From Candidatus Didemnitutus sp. (GTDB lineage: Bacteria; Verrucomicrobiota; Verrucomicrobiia; Opitutales; Opitutaceae): a stretch of 64,000 bases of DNA. The stretch is from contig JAHCAY010000001.1 of the NCBI GenBank assembly GCA_019634575.1, positions 3,162,001 through 3,226,000 of the forward strand. Direction: 5' to 3'. Of this stretch, positions 32,432-40,736 are shown in pieces. The notes beneath the pieces are model-generated. The model ran no database searches. It had not been told where the DNA came from and saw only the letters and a program-made list of their open reading frames with translations. How positions within the stretch are numbered: position 1 is the stretch's first letter; the number at the start of each line of letters is the position of its first letter. Position numbers and translations under genes: made by a program.

Positions 32432-32851
32432 TCACTGCAGGAGCAGTCGGATCAACTCGTGTTGATCCGGGGCGAGCAGGTAACACGCGGTGAGGATGGC
32501 CGGGCGGTCGCCGATGTTGTCGAAGTGGAGCACGCGCGCGTTGGCGGGTTCGTGGACGGCGTCGCCGGCGCGCAGGATTTGGCGCGGGCCGCCTTCCAGT
32601 TGGAAGAGGATCTCGCCCTCCATCACGACACCGATCACGGGACACGGATGCAGGTGCAGGCCCGTGGGGGAGTGCGGTTGCAGGGTGACGCGTTTGATCG
32701 CGATGCTGGCCACCGAACGCGCGGGATCGATGACCGCGTTCAGCAAGTCTTGGCGGGTCACGGCCGGAGTGGCGGCGACGGCGAGGGAGTGGAGCGCGGC
32801 GAAGCCGAGCAGTGGGAGCAGGCGCGAGCGGAGGAGGGCGGTGGGTTTCAT
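32432..32851 (-). CDS. Secreted cupin-domain protein
   Basis: 139 residues. Signal peptide (residues 1-26, cleavage near AVAA), then a single cupin domain with metal ligands in GLHLHPCPVIGVVMEGE and the second motif HEPANARVLHFDNIGD. It could act as a small dioxygenase, isomerase or binding protein in the periplasm. It starts 90 bp from the divergent LysR gene, with the shared promoter region between them. Confidence 0.85.
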   Translation of the reverse strand: MKPTALLRSRLLPLLGFAALHSLAVAATPAVTRQDLLNAVIDPARSVASIAIKRVTLQPHSPTGLHLHPCPVIGVVMEGEILFQLEGGPRQILRAGDAVHEPANARVLHFDNIGDRPAILTACYLLAPDQHELIRLLLQ

Positions 32852-32941
32852 GAGGGGACCACTTTACGCGCCGCGATCGCGACCGGCTAATGCCTCCTTT
32901 TTGGGCTCGTATGCCTTGGGGTAATGAGGCCCTTTTCGGGC
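32852..32941. promoter_or_regulatory. Divergent promoter region, probable LysR operator
   Basis: The 90-bp gap between the cupin gene (minus) and the LysR gene (plus) is relatively AT-richer. It contains TAATGCCTC and GTAATGAGGC, an imperfect inverted pair about 30 bp apart. LysR proteins usually bind such T-N11-A-containing sites in divergent gaps. Confidence 0.4.
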
Positions 32942-33826
32942 ATGGAATTGCGGCACCTGCGATATTTCGTGGCGGTGGCGGAGATATTGAATTTTTCCCG
33001 CGCCGCGATCCGCATGCAGGTCACGCAGCCCGCGCTCAGCCGGCAAATCCGTGACCTCGAACACGAGCTCGGCTGCACGCTGCTGCGGCGCGGAGCGAAC
33101 GCCCGCACCGAGCTGACGCCCGAGGGCCGCCAGTTTCTGGCCGGGGCCCGCGAAGTGCTGGCGGCCGCGGAGCGGATCGTCGCGGAGGCGCGGAGCTCCC
33201 GCGCGCGACTGCGGCTCGGCCACTACGGCGCCATTTGGCTCGATTACTTCGCCGCCGGCCTGCAGCGCTTCGCGCGCCGGCATCCGCGCGTCGTGTTGCA
33301 ACCGGTGGAGCTGACGCCCGGCGCGCTGCCCGCGGCGCTGCGGCGCGGCGAGGTGGAGGTGGCGCTGCTCGGGCAGACCGACGCGACGCTGCGCCGGGAA
33401 TTCGCGACGACGCTGGCGGCCAGCATGCCGGCGCAGGTCATCCTCCCGGCCGGACATCCGCTGGCGAAACGCCGCCGGCTGCCGCTGCAGGAGTTGCGGG
33501 GCGCGAATTGGGTGACGTGGGACGAGGCGGAATTCCCCGGCCGCAAGCGGCTGCTGGTCGAGGCCTGTCGCGCGGCGGGTTTCCGGCCGCGCGTCACGCA
33601 CCACACCGACAGTCTCGCGTCGATGCTGGTGCGCGTGTCCACGTGTGGCGAGGTCGGCCATTCCGTGCCGATGGCGGCGCGCTCGCGTCCACCGGGAGTC
33701 GTGTTCGCCGACACGGAGCCCGCCGGCGCGATGGTCTTCGAGATGCACGTGGGCTGGCTGAAGAACGCGCCGCGTGCGGCGTTGATCGCCGATCTCGTGG
33801 AGGAGCTGGCTCGCGTCCGACCGTGA
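32942..33826 (+). CDS. LysR-family transcriptional regulator
   Basis: 294 residues. The winged helix-turn-helix at residues 1-60 (MELRHLRYFVAVAEILNFSR, VTQPALSRQIRDLEHELG) is unmistakable. The effector domain starts near residue 90 (RLRLGHYGAIWLDYFAAGL). It probably binds the 90-bp divergent gap and controls the cupin/dehydrogenase pair in response to a metabolite. ATG 32942 chosen; six extra residues are possible from an upstream start. It ends 6 bp from the convergent DUF1905 gene. Confidence 0.93.
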   Translation: MELRHLRYFVAVAEILNFSRAAIRMQVTQPALSRQIRDLEHELGCTLLRRGANARTELTPEGRQFLAGAREVLAAAERIVAEARSSRARLRLGHYGAIWLDYFAAGLQRFARRHPRVVLQPVELTPGALPAALRRGEVEVALLGQTDATLRREFATTLAASMPAQVILPAGHPLAKRRRLPLQELRGANWVTWDEAEFPGRKRLLVEACRAAGFRPRVTHHTDSLASMLVRVSTCGEVGHSVPMAARSRPPGVVFADTEPAGAMVFEMHVGWLKNAPRAALIADLVEELARVRP

Positions 33827-33832
33827 GCGCGA

Positions 33833-34321
33833 TCAGCTGCCGCTGAGGCGGCCGGTTTCGGCGAGGCGCTCGAGGAAGATCCAGCTGCGTTTCGCCTGCA
33901 CCTCGGCGCTTTTCGCCTGGAAAATGTAGCGCACCACCTGGCGGCGTTGCGCGACGCTGTGCGCGAGCCAGCGCTGTTCCAGCTCGGGGCGCGCTTGGAA
34001 CGTCTTGCGCATTTCCTCCGGCAGGTCGGGTTCGCGCGAGGCGGTGTCGGGCTCAAGGGTGAATTCGATCGTGTCGCCGGCGTCGACTTCGGCGGCGCGG
34101 AGCAGCTCGACCTTGAAGGCGAGTTTCAGTTTGCCGGGCTTGCCGGGCAGCAGCGTCACGCGGTCGATGTCGTCGTTGAAGCGCAGCACGGCGTTCCAGC
34201 CTTGGCCGCCGCCCTTGATCTCGGCGGGCGGTAACTCGAGTTCGGCGATGATGCGTTTCGGCAGATCGACCCAACGCACGAGTGAAACGCGATAGAGTTT
34301 GGCGCGGAATTCCTGGCGCAT
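33833..34321 (-). CDS. DUF1905 / YdeI (OmdA)-like protein
   Basis: 162 residues. The N-terminal half is a DUF1905 barrel (LPPAEIKGGGQGWNAVLRFNDD, KLAFKVELLRAAEVDAGDTI) and the C-terminal half carries the LAHSVAQRRQVVRYIFQAKS helices of the YdeI/OmdA bacteriocin-protection family. Molecular function is unknown. It follows ribokinase by 25 bp on the same strand. Confidence 0.83.
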   Translation of the reverse strand: MRQEFRAKLYRVSLVRWVDLPKRIIAELELPPAEIKGGGQGWNAVLRFNDDIDRVTLLPGKPGKLKLAFKVELLRAAEVDAGDTIEFTLEPDTASREPDLPEEMRKTFQARPELEQRWLAHSVAQRRQVVRYIFQAKSAEVQAKRSWIFLERLAETGRLSGS

Positions 34322-34346
34322 GGCGGCAGTGCGCGGCGCGGTCCGT

Positions 34347-35339
34347 TCAGCGCACGGCGTGCGCGCGCTCGCGGAGGAAGCGCGCGATCTCGCGCGTGTT
34401 GGGCATCGCCTCGGCGGTGCCGGGCTGCATGACGGCGAGCGCGGCGACGGCGTTGGCGAAGTGGGCGGCTTCGACGACGTTCTTCTTGAACTTCACCAAC
34501 CCGGCCGCGAAGCCGCCGACGAACGCGTCGCCCGCGCCGGTGGAATCGATGACTTCGACCGGGTGCGCGTTCATGCGGAGATAGGCGTCGGGTTGGGAAA
34601 CGAAGCAGCCGCGCGCGCCGAGGGTGAGGATGACGATGGGCACCTGGAGGCAGCGGCAGAGCCGGTGCAAGGCATCGGCCTTTAGCGCGTGCAGGGCGGT
34701 CTCGGTGAATTCTCCGACCTCGCGGTAGGCGGCGGTGCGCAGCAGCGCGGCGCAGGCGGAGTGCTGGCGCACGAGCGTGATGAACTCGGACTCGTTCGGG
34801 ATCAGCACCTCGACGTGGCGCAGCAGCGCGAGATCGAAATCCGGCCGCATCGGCGCGGGATTCAGGACGGTGACGGCGCCGTTCTTGCGGCCGTGCCGCA
34901 GCACGTGGGAGACGGTCGTGTAGTCGGATTCGCCCTGGCAGACGACGACGTGCGCCAAGGCGAGCGGAGCCAGCGGGACGTCGTGCTTGTGCAGCGCCAT
35001 GTTGGCGCCCGGCGCGATGACGATCTGGTTCTGACCGGCTTCGTCGATCGTGATGGAGGCGGTGCCGGTGGCGTATTTGTGTTTCTCGATGAAGTTCGTG
35101 CGCAGGCCGACCGACGCGGCGAATTTCTTCGCACTGCTGCCGAACGTGTCGCGGCCGATCGCGCCGATGAAAAGCGTCGGTGCGCCGGCGCGGGTGGCGG
35201 CCACCGCCTGATTGAAACCCTTGCCGCCCGGGCCGGTGCGAAAATCGCCGACCAACGTCTCGCCGGGCCGGGGGAACCGCCGCGCATAGAAGGCCAAATC
35301 CTGCATGAAACTGCCGACGATGACGACGCGGGATGACAC
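34347..35339 (-). CDS. rbsK: PfkB-family sugar kinase, probably ribokinase
   Basis: 330 residues. GTGPGGKGFNQAVAATRAGA (the sugar-binding GGKG-N segment), GAIGRDTFG and the catalytic anion hole DSTGAGDAFVGGF are all present. The order and length (ribokinase about 310) favour ribose as substrate, making ribose-5-phosphate. The start is a GTG at 35339 (VSSRVVIVGSF); a longer open frame upstream is antisense to the sensor kinase. Alternative substrates such as other pentoses or nucleosides cannot be excluded. Confidence 0.88.
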   Translation of the reverse strand: MSSRVVIVGSFMQDLAFYARRFPRPGETLVGDFRTGPGGKGFNQAVAATRAGAPTLFIGAIGRDTFGSSAKKFAASVGLRTNFIEKHKYATGTASITIDEAGQNQIVIAPGANMALHKHDVPLAPLALAHVVVCQGESDYTTVSHVLRHGRKNGAVTVLNPAPMRPDFDLALLRHVEVLIPNESEFITLVRQHSACAALLRTAAYREVGEFTETALHALKADALHRLCRCLQVPIVILTLGARGCFVSQPDAYLRMNAHPVEVIDSTGAGDAFVGGFAAGLVKFKKNVVEAAHFANAVAALAVMQPGTAEAMPNTREIARFLRERAHAVR

Positions 35340-35531
35340 GAAGGCCGAGCCTAGACGGGCGCGCGCGGCGAATGCACTTAAAATATCCGGAGGCGCGGAA
35401 ATCGGGCCGGGGTTGATGGTTTTTTCGTAATTGGCGCGGGAGTTTTCCGCGGAGTGCCGCTCGACGCCGCACCGCGACCGTCCGTCCAAAGACACGCCCC
35501 GGGCGCGCGCGGGGCGCGTAGGTTGCGGGTG

Positions 35532-36744
35532 ATGTCGACTCCCTCCGCTGTTCTCGCGCGTGTGCCCGGTCTTGCGCCGGCGACTCCCGCCGTGGTTCGC
35601 TCGTCCGCGATGAACCGCGCCCCAGTCGACGCCGCCGCCAAGCTCGAACGCGCCAAGCGCCGCCTCTACGTCGCCGCGCAGATCGGAGGGTGGGGCGCGT
35701 TCCTGCTGTTCCAGTTCGGCGTGGCGACGACCTTCGGGGATCCTTCGAAGGCGACGCGCGACGCCACCACGGAAAGCGCGATCTATTGGATGATCGCGCT
35801 GATGGGCCTGGTGCTGACGCATTACGCCCGGCGTTTCATGGAATCGTGGGGTTGGAAGAACATGAACTGGCGGGCGCTCACCCCGCGCGTGATTGGGATG
35901 GCTGCGGTGCTGGCGTTCCTCTGGTGCGCGGTCGGCTACGGCTATTCCTATGGCATCGTGGGCCTGGCGTGGCCGTCGAAGTTCAACCCGGTCGCCGTCT
36001 TCTTCTTCAGCTGGATCAACAGCCTCGTGGTGATGTTCGGCTGGTTGAGCGCGTATTTTTTCTACCACATCTTCGAGCGCCTGCAGCGCATGCAGGTCGA
36101 GCAGCTGCGCCTCGCGGCGAGCGCCAAGGAAGCCGAGTTGCGCGCGCTGAAATCGCAGGTGAATCCGCACTTCCTCTTCAACTCGCTCAACAGCCTGCGC
36201 GCGTTGATCGACGAGGACGCGCCGCGCGCCCGCGAGTCCGTCACGCGGCTGGCCAACATGCTCCGCTATTCGCTCCAGTCGGGCCAGCTGGAGACCGTGC
36301 CGTTCGAGGACGAGGTGCGCATCGTCGAGGATTACCTCGCGCTCGAGCAGATCCGGCACGAGTCGCGGCTCCGCGTCCGGTGGGACATCGCTGACGACGT
36401 GCGCGCCTGCGGCGTGCCGCCGATGCTGCTCCAGACGCTGGCGGAGAACGCGGTCAAATACGGCATCTCCGCGCGCCGCGGTGGCGGCGAGCTCGTCATC
36501 TCGGCTCAGTTGGTGGAGAAGGAACTCGTCATCCGCGTCACCAATCCCGGCGATCTGTCCCAGCCCGCCAGCAGCGCCGCGGCGAAGGCCGGCTCGTCCA
36601 CGGGCGTGGGTCTGCGCAACGCCTCCGAACGCCTCCGAACGGCTCAAACTCCTCTTCGGCGACCGCGCCCGTCTGTCGCTCACGGCCGAGCCGGCCGGCT
36701 TCGTCACGGCCGAAGTGCGCATCCCCTGCCTGGCCCGCCCATGA
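35532..36744 (+). CDS. LytS-type histidine kinase, frameshifted near its 3' end and read into the response regulator
   Basis: Five to six membrane helices (residues 45-190), a coiled stretch, then the His_kinase domain KSQVNPHFLFNSLNSLRAL with His213, and HATPase with LQTLAENAVKYG. At 36621-36640 a 10-bp tandem duplication shifts the frame in the middle of the G2 box region (GVGLRNASER). Removing one copy restores a kinase ending CLARP with a TGA at 36742-36744 that overlaps the regulator ATG. As sequenced, the frame runs on to 37466 and would give a 644-residue kinase-regulator fusion with about 40 junk residues between. Start ATG 35532, or 35610. Confidence 0.75.
36621..36640 (+). repeat. 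10-bp tandem duplication causing a frameshift in the kinase
   Basis: GCCTCCGAAC occurs twice in direct succession. One copy fits the conserved reading LRNASERLKLLFGD; two copies shift the frame by +1. It could be a true mutation, a phase-variable slip site or an assembly error. Confidence 0.9.
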
Positions 36745-37466
36745 AAGCCCTGCTCATCGATGACGAGCGCCTCGCGCGCAACGAACTGCGCCGCCTCCTC
36801 GCTGCGCACAAGGACATCGAGATCGTCGGCGAAGCGGTCGATGTCGAGGATGCGCTCGACAAGATCTCGGCGTTGAAACCGGACCTGATCTTCCTCGATG
36901 TGCAGATGCCGGGAGCGGACGGTTTCAGCCTGCTCGAGCAGCTCGAGACGACGTTGCCGGCCGTGATCTTCACGACCGCCTACGACGAGTTCGCCGTGAA
37001 GGCCTTCGAGTTCAACGCGCTCGATTACCTGCTCAAGCCCGTCGATCCGAACCGCCTCGGCGCCGCGCTGGAGAAGCTGCGCCTGCGCGCCGCGAGCGGT
37101 TCCCCGGCCGAGGCCGCCGGCCGCACGCGACTCTCGCTCGAGGACAAGGTCTTCGTCCGCGAAGGCGACCAGTGCTGGTTCGTGCCGGTGAAGAACATCC
37201 GCCTGCTCGAGTCGGAGGGGAACTACACCCGCGTGCATTTCGACGACAACAAGCCGCAGCTCTTCCGCTCGCTCACCGCGATGGAGGAGCGGCTCGACGC
37301 GAAGCACTTCTTCCGCGCCAACCGCAAGCAGGTCATCAATCTCGCTTGGGTCGACGGCATCGAACCGTGGTTCAGCGGCGGCCTGCTCGTGCGCCTGAAA
37401 GGCGGCCTGAAGGTCGAACTCTCGCGCCGACAGGCGCAGGATTTTCGCGAGCGGATGAGCCTGTGA
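36741..37466 (+). CDS. LytR/AlgR-type response regulator (REC + LytTR)
   Basis: 241 residues. Receiver domain MKALLIDDERLARNELRRLL with the phospho-Asp in FLDVQMPG and Lys in LLKPVDPN, then a LytTR DNA-binding domain with IRLLESEGNYTRVHF and FFRANRKQVINLAWVDGI. It is the partner of the LytS-type kinase just upstream. The ATG overlaps the pre-duplication kinase stop. The ABC transporter genes at 37765-39777 are the obvious candidate targets. Confidence 0.9.
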   Translation: MKALLIDDERLARNELRRLLAAHKDIEIVGEAVDVEDALDKISALKPDLIFLDVQMPGADGFSLLEQLETTLPAVIFTTAYDEFAVKAFEFNALDYLLKPVDPNRLGAALEKLRLRAASGSPAEAAGRTRLSLEDKVFVREGDQCWFVPVKNIRLLESEGNYTRVHFDDNKPQLFRSLTAMEERLDAKHFFRANRKQVINLAWVDGIEPWFSGGLLVRLKGGLKVELSRRQAQDFRERMSL

Positions 37467-37681
37467 TTTCTCCTGTGAACGAACCCGAAAAAAACAACCC
37501 TGCCCGCCCCGGCGCACCCGCCGCCATCGCCATCGGCGTAGGTATTGGCGTGGCCCTCGGCGTCGCGCTCGGTTGGGCGACCGGCATTGCCATCGGCGTC
37601 GCGCTCGGTTGGGCGACCGGCATTGCCATCGGCGTCGCTCTGGGCGGGTCGCTCGCGCTCGCGTGGCGGCGCAACGGCTGA
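37463..37681 (+). CDS. Small glycine-zipper membrane protein with internal repeats
   Basis: 72 residues from a GTG that overlaps the regulator stop (GTGA 37463-37466). Residues 20-65 are alternating Gly/Ala/Ile/Val with the 12-residue unit GVALGWATGIAI repeated, encoded by a 36-bp tandem repeat at 37559-37645. It ends LAWRRNG. Such glycine-zipper segments pack as membrane helices. No known family. Tight coupling to the regulator gene suggests an accessory role in the LytSR/ABC system. Confidence 0.65.
   Translation: MISPVNEPEKNNPARPGAPAAIAIGVGIGVALGVALGWATGIAIGVALGWATGIAIGVALGGSLALAWRRNG
37559..37645 (+). repeat. 36-bp tandem repeat (2.4 copies)
   Basis: Copies at 37559-37594 and 37595-37630 are identical, with a partial third copy to about 37645. 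The unit encodes 12 residues of the glycine-zipper protein, so slippage would change helix length in frame. Confidence 0.9.
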
Positions 37682-37764
37682 CGCGCCGCACCTTTCACAC
37701 GCCCGGCCGCGCCATCTTGTTCCAGCCAAGAGAGTGGCCGCCCCATCCCCGACATACACACAAC

Positions 37765-38526
37765 ATGATCGAAGCCTGTCACCTCACCAAGACGTTCAAA
37801 GATAAGAAACGCGGCACCATCACCGCGGTCGACGACGTCTCCTTCACCTGCCGCCCCGGTCAGATCTACGGCCTGCTCGGCGCCAACGGCGCGGGCAAGA
37901 CCACCACGCTCCGCATCCTGGCCACGCTGCTCCAGCCCAGCACGGGGACCGCGACCGTGGCGGGCCACGATGTCAGCACCGCGCCCGAGCAAGTCCGCGC
38001 CAACGTCGGCTTCCTCGCCGCCAGCACCGCGCTCTATGGCCGCCTGAACGCTCGCGAAATGATCGCGTATTTCGGCCGCCTCAACGGCATGGACGACGCC
38101 ACCATCCGCGCGCGCATCGACGTGCTCGCGCGCGAACTCGACATGCACGAGTTCCTCGATCGCCGATGCGACAAGTTCTCCACGGGCATGAAGCAGAAGA
38201 CTTCCATCGCCCGCACCCTCGTGCACGACCCGGCGGTGATGATCTTCGACGAGCCGACGCTCGGCCTCGACGTCATGACGGCGCGCTCGATCGTGAAGTT
38301 CGTCCGCGCCTGCCGCGAGCGTGGCAAGACCGTCATCTATTCCACGCACGTGATGAGCGAGGTAGAGAAACTCTGCGACACCATCGGCATCATCCACAAC
38401 GGCCGGCTCGTCGCCGAGGGCACGCTCGACCAGCTCCGCGCCCGCTTCGGCGAGCAGGATATGGAGGAAGTTTTCGTCAAAGCCGTCGGTGGCGAAGCTG
38501 CCGTCGCCGCCGCCCTCAACCGCTGA
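37765..38526 (+). CDS. ABC transporter ATP-binding protein (NatA/CcmA-like)
   Basis: 253 residues. Walker [11 protein letters not shown]-loop [13 protein letters not shown], signature [15 protein letters not shown] and Walker [13 protein letters not shown] are present, with the H-loop in [12 protein letters not shown]. The signature begins STGMK rather than LSGGQ, as in NatA-type sodium/drug exporters. It energises the permease encoded 12 bp downstream. Probably regulated by the adjacent LytSR pair. Confidence 0.93.
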   Translation: MIEACHLTKTFKDKKRGTITAVDDVSFTCRPGQIYGLLGANGAGKTTTLRILATLLQPSTGTATVAGHDVSTAPEQVRANVGFLAASTALYGRLNAREMIAYFGRLNGMDDATIRARIDVLARELDMHEFLDRRCDKFSTGMKQKTSIARTLVHDPAVMIFDEPTLGLDVMTARSIVKFVRACRERGKTVIYSTHVMSEVEKLCDTIGIIHNGRLVAEGTLDQLRARFGEQDMEEVFVKAVGGEAAVAAALNR

Positions 38527-38538
38527 CCCGCCACGCCC

Positions 38539-39777
38539 ATGAACTGGAAAGCCATTTTCGTCGTCTACAAAAAGGAACTGAAGGATCAGCTGCGCGATCG
38601 CCGCACGATCATTTCCACCATCGTCATCCCGACCGTCGTGATGCCGCTCATCATGTTCGGCTTCGGCACGGTGATGTCCAAGATCATCCGCCAGGCTCAG
38701 GACGAGGGCACAAGTGTCATGGTCGTGAACTCCGCCGGCGCGCCCGAACTCGTGAAAGCCCTCAAGGCCGACACGAAGTTTCGCCTCGTGTCCGAGGCGG
38801 CCGACGTGAAACAGCGCATCGCGGACAAAAAGCTGCGCGTCGCGCTCGAACTGCCGGCCAACTTCGACGCCGCCATCGCGCGCGGCGAGACTCCGAAGGT
38901 CGGCGTGCTCTTCTACGACGGCGAAATCAAGTCCGGCATCGGTGCCCGCGAGGTGGAGTCGTTCCTCCAGAAATACCGCACCGGCATCCTCGACCAACGC
39001 CTGAAGGAGCGCGGCCTGCCGCCGGAGTTCACCAAGCCGTTTGAGATGGCCCGGCAGAACGTCGCCCCGCCCGAGAAGGTCGGCGGCGCCACCATCGGCG
39101 GCTTCATTCCTTATCTCATCATCATCCTTTGCTTCTCCGGCGCGATGTATCCCGCGATGGATCTCACTGCCGGCGAGAAGGAACGCGGCACGATGGAGAC
39201 GCTGATGTGCAGCCCCACCGCGCGCATCAACATCGTCTTCGGCAAATTCCTCACCGTGCTCACCGCCTCGGTCGCGACGATCGTGTTCTCGATGACGTCG
39301 ATGGCCGTGACCGGTTCGCTCGGCGGCAAGCTATTCCTCGGTGGCTCCGGCATGGCGGCCGCGTCGGCCTCGGGCAAGGGACAGGCGGCCGCGAGCATGA
39401 TGCCGTCGTTCGACCCCGCCGGGTTCATCGGTGTCTTCGCCATGGTCGCGCCGGTAGCGATCCTCTTCGCGGCGTTGCTGCTCACCGTCTCGCTCTTCGC
39501 CAAGAGCTACAAGGAGGCGCAGAGCTACGCCGGCCCCATGATCCTCCTCGCGATCATCCCCGCCGTCTTCGGCATGCTGCCGGGCATGGAACTGAGCGCG
39601 AAGACCGCGCTCATCCCGATCCTGAACCTCTCGCTCGTGTGCAAGGAGATGCTCTCCGGCACCTGGAACTGGAACTACATCGCCCTCATCTTCGGTTCGT
39701 CGTGCCTCTACGCCGTCGTCGCGCTCGTGGCGTGCGTGAAGATGTTCAACCGCGAGGACGTGATGTTCCGCGCCTGA
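38539..39777 (+). CDS. ABC-2 type permease (NatB-like)
   Basis: 412 residues. Helix 1 follows KELKDQLRDRRTIISTIVIP (NatB-type start), then a large extracytoplasmic domain to about residue 185, then five to six helices including IPYLIIILCFSGAMYPAMDLTAGEKERGTMETLM, which is typical of ABC-2 permeases. With the ATPase at 37765 it forms an exporter for sodium, drug or lipid. Ends at a strong terminator at 39800. Confidence 0.92.
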   Translation: MNWKAIFVVYKKELKDQLRDRRTIISTIVIPTVVMPLIMFGFGTVMSKIIRQAQDEGTSVMVVNSAGAPELVKALKADTKFRLVSEAADVKQRIADKKLRVALELPANFDAAIARGETPKVGVLFYDGEIKSGIGAREVESFLQKYRTGILDQRLKERGLPPEFTKPFEMARQNVAPPEKVGGATIGGFIPYLIIILCFSGAMYPAMDLTAGEKERGTMETLMCSPTARINIVFGKFLTVLTASVATIVFSMTSMAVTGSLGGKLFLGGSGMAAASASGKGQAAASMMPSFDPAGFIGVFAMVAPVAILFAALLLTVSLFAKSYKEAQSYAGPMILLAIIPAVFGMLPGMELSAKTALIPILNLSLVCKEMLSGTWNWNYIALIFGSSCLYAVVALVACVKMFNREDVMFRA

Positions 39778-39799
39778 CCGCGCTTTTGTTCGTAGTGCG

Positions 39800-39830
39800 A
39801 GGCCGCCGACCGGGATCGGCGGCCTTTTTA
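39800..39830 (+). terminator. Rho-independent terminator of the ABC/LytSR unit
   Basis: Perfect 10-bp stem AGGCCGCCGA/TCGGCGGCCT (39800-39809, 39816-39825), 6-nt loop, then TTTTTATT. Confidence 0.93.
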
Positions 39831-39950
39831 TTGGGCAACGATTTGTAAAAACCCGGGCCGCGCCGTAAACGCCCCGTCAATACCGGCCGCCCCCGTAGGC
39901 AGCGCGCCACTTGTGCGGTAAGCTGCGGTCGTCAGTCACCGACAACGCCC

Positions 39951-40457
39951 ATGAACACACCCGACAACGCGAACCCGACCGAACACCTGCGCTACGAAAT
40001 CGCGCAGCTCGAGAAGATGCGGCAGCAGATTTTCTCCGACATGGAAGCCCTGCGTCAGCAGGAGCAGAACTTGCGCAGCTACGAATCCCGCCTGCGCGGC
40101 GCGCCGCCGCCGAGCGGCACGACGGTCGCGCCTTTCACCGGCGGCTCGCGCGAGATCGATGCCGAACGCGAGAAGCTCTCGCGCCAGCGCGCCCTGCTCG
40201 AGGCGGAGCGCCGCTCGCTGGCCGACGACCGCATCGTCCTGCGCGAGGAGCGGACCGCGCTCACGCAATACGCCGAGGCGCTGAAGAAGCGCGAGGCCTG
40301 GCTCGAGGTGCAGGAGCGCGAGTTGAAGGCGAAGTCCTTTGCGCCACCGCCGGCTCCGGCGAAGAAGCCTGCGAGCGTCGCGCCGTTCGGCCTGCGCCTC
40401 GGGTTCAACGAGGTGCCGTTCTCCGGTATTTTTGGTTCCAATCGTCGCAGCGCGTAG
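39951..40457 (+). CDS. Coiled-coil protein of unknown function
   Basis: 168 residues. Two long charged heptad stretches (residues 12-48 and 66-125, rich in Glu, Arg, Leu and Gln) predict a coiled coil broken by a Gly/Pro-Ser linker. A Pro/Ala/Lys segment follows, and the tail is FGLRLGFNEVPFSGIFG. No enzyme motif or membrane helix. Likely a structural or scaffolding protein. Followed by a hairpin at 40494. Confidence 0.7.
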   Translation: MNTPDNANPTEHLRYEIAQLEKMRQQIFSDMEALRQQEQNLRSYESRLRGAPPPSGTTVAPFTGGSREIDAEREKLSRQRALLEAERRSLADDRIVLREERTALTQYAEALKKREAWLEVQERELKAKSFAPPPAPAKKPASVAPFGLRLGFNEVPFSGIFGSNRRSA

Positions 40458-40493
40458 GTGTGCGCGCCGCATCGGTCTGTGCGGACAATCGAG

Positions 40494-40530
40494 GAGCCCG
40501 GGCTAGGGATGGCCCGGGCTCTTCACGTTT
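40494..40530 (+). terminator. Probable terminator hairpin (weak T-tract)
   Basis: Perfect 10-bp stem GAGCCCGGGC/GCCCGGGCTC (40494-40503 with 40512-40521), 8-nt loop, then TTCACGTTT. The remaining 206 bp to the ABC-F gene show nothing further. Confidence 0.65.
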
Positions 40531-40736
40531 CCGCCGGACGAAGTGATCCGGCGCGACCCAACCGCTCCGGCGGTGAGCCAACGCGCCGAGGGCAAAGTTC
40601 TTAATGGATAACAAACGCTCCGCGTCGCGGAGGGACGACGGCGCGCGAAATCCGGCGGTGAAAACGGCGCAATCTCGGATCGTGCGCGCGGAGCGCGCGA
40701 TCGGCTCGTGAGCGGCCAATCGCCTGCCGCTGGCGC

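Noticed and set aside
34347..37691. Open frame of over 1100 codons on the minus strand across 35340-37691
   Set aside because: Only the ribokinase part is real. The rest is antisense to the LytS/LytR genes and is Arg/Ala/Glu-rich, as expected for a shadow frame in GC-rich DNA.
40522..40736. Possible small gene between the coiled-coil gene and the ABC-F gene
   Set aside because: No frame has a credible start or codon pattern; it looks like plain intergenic DNA.
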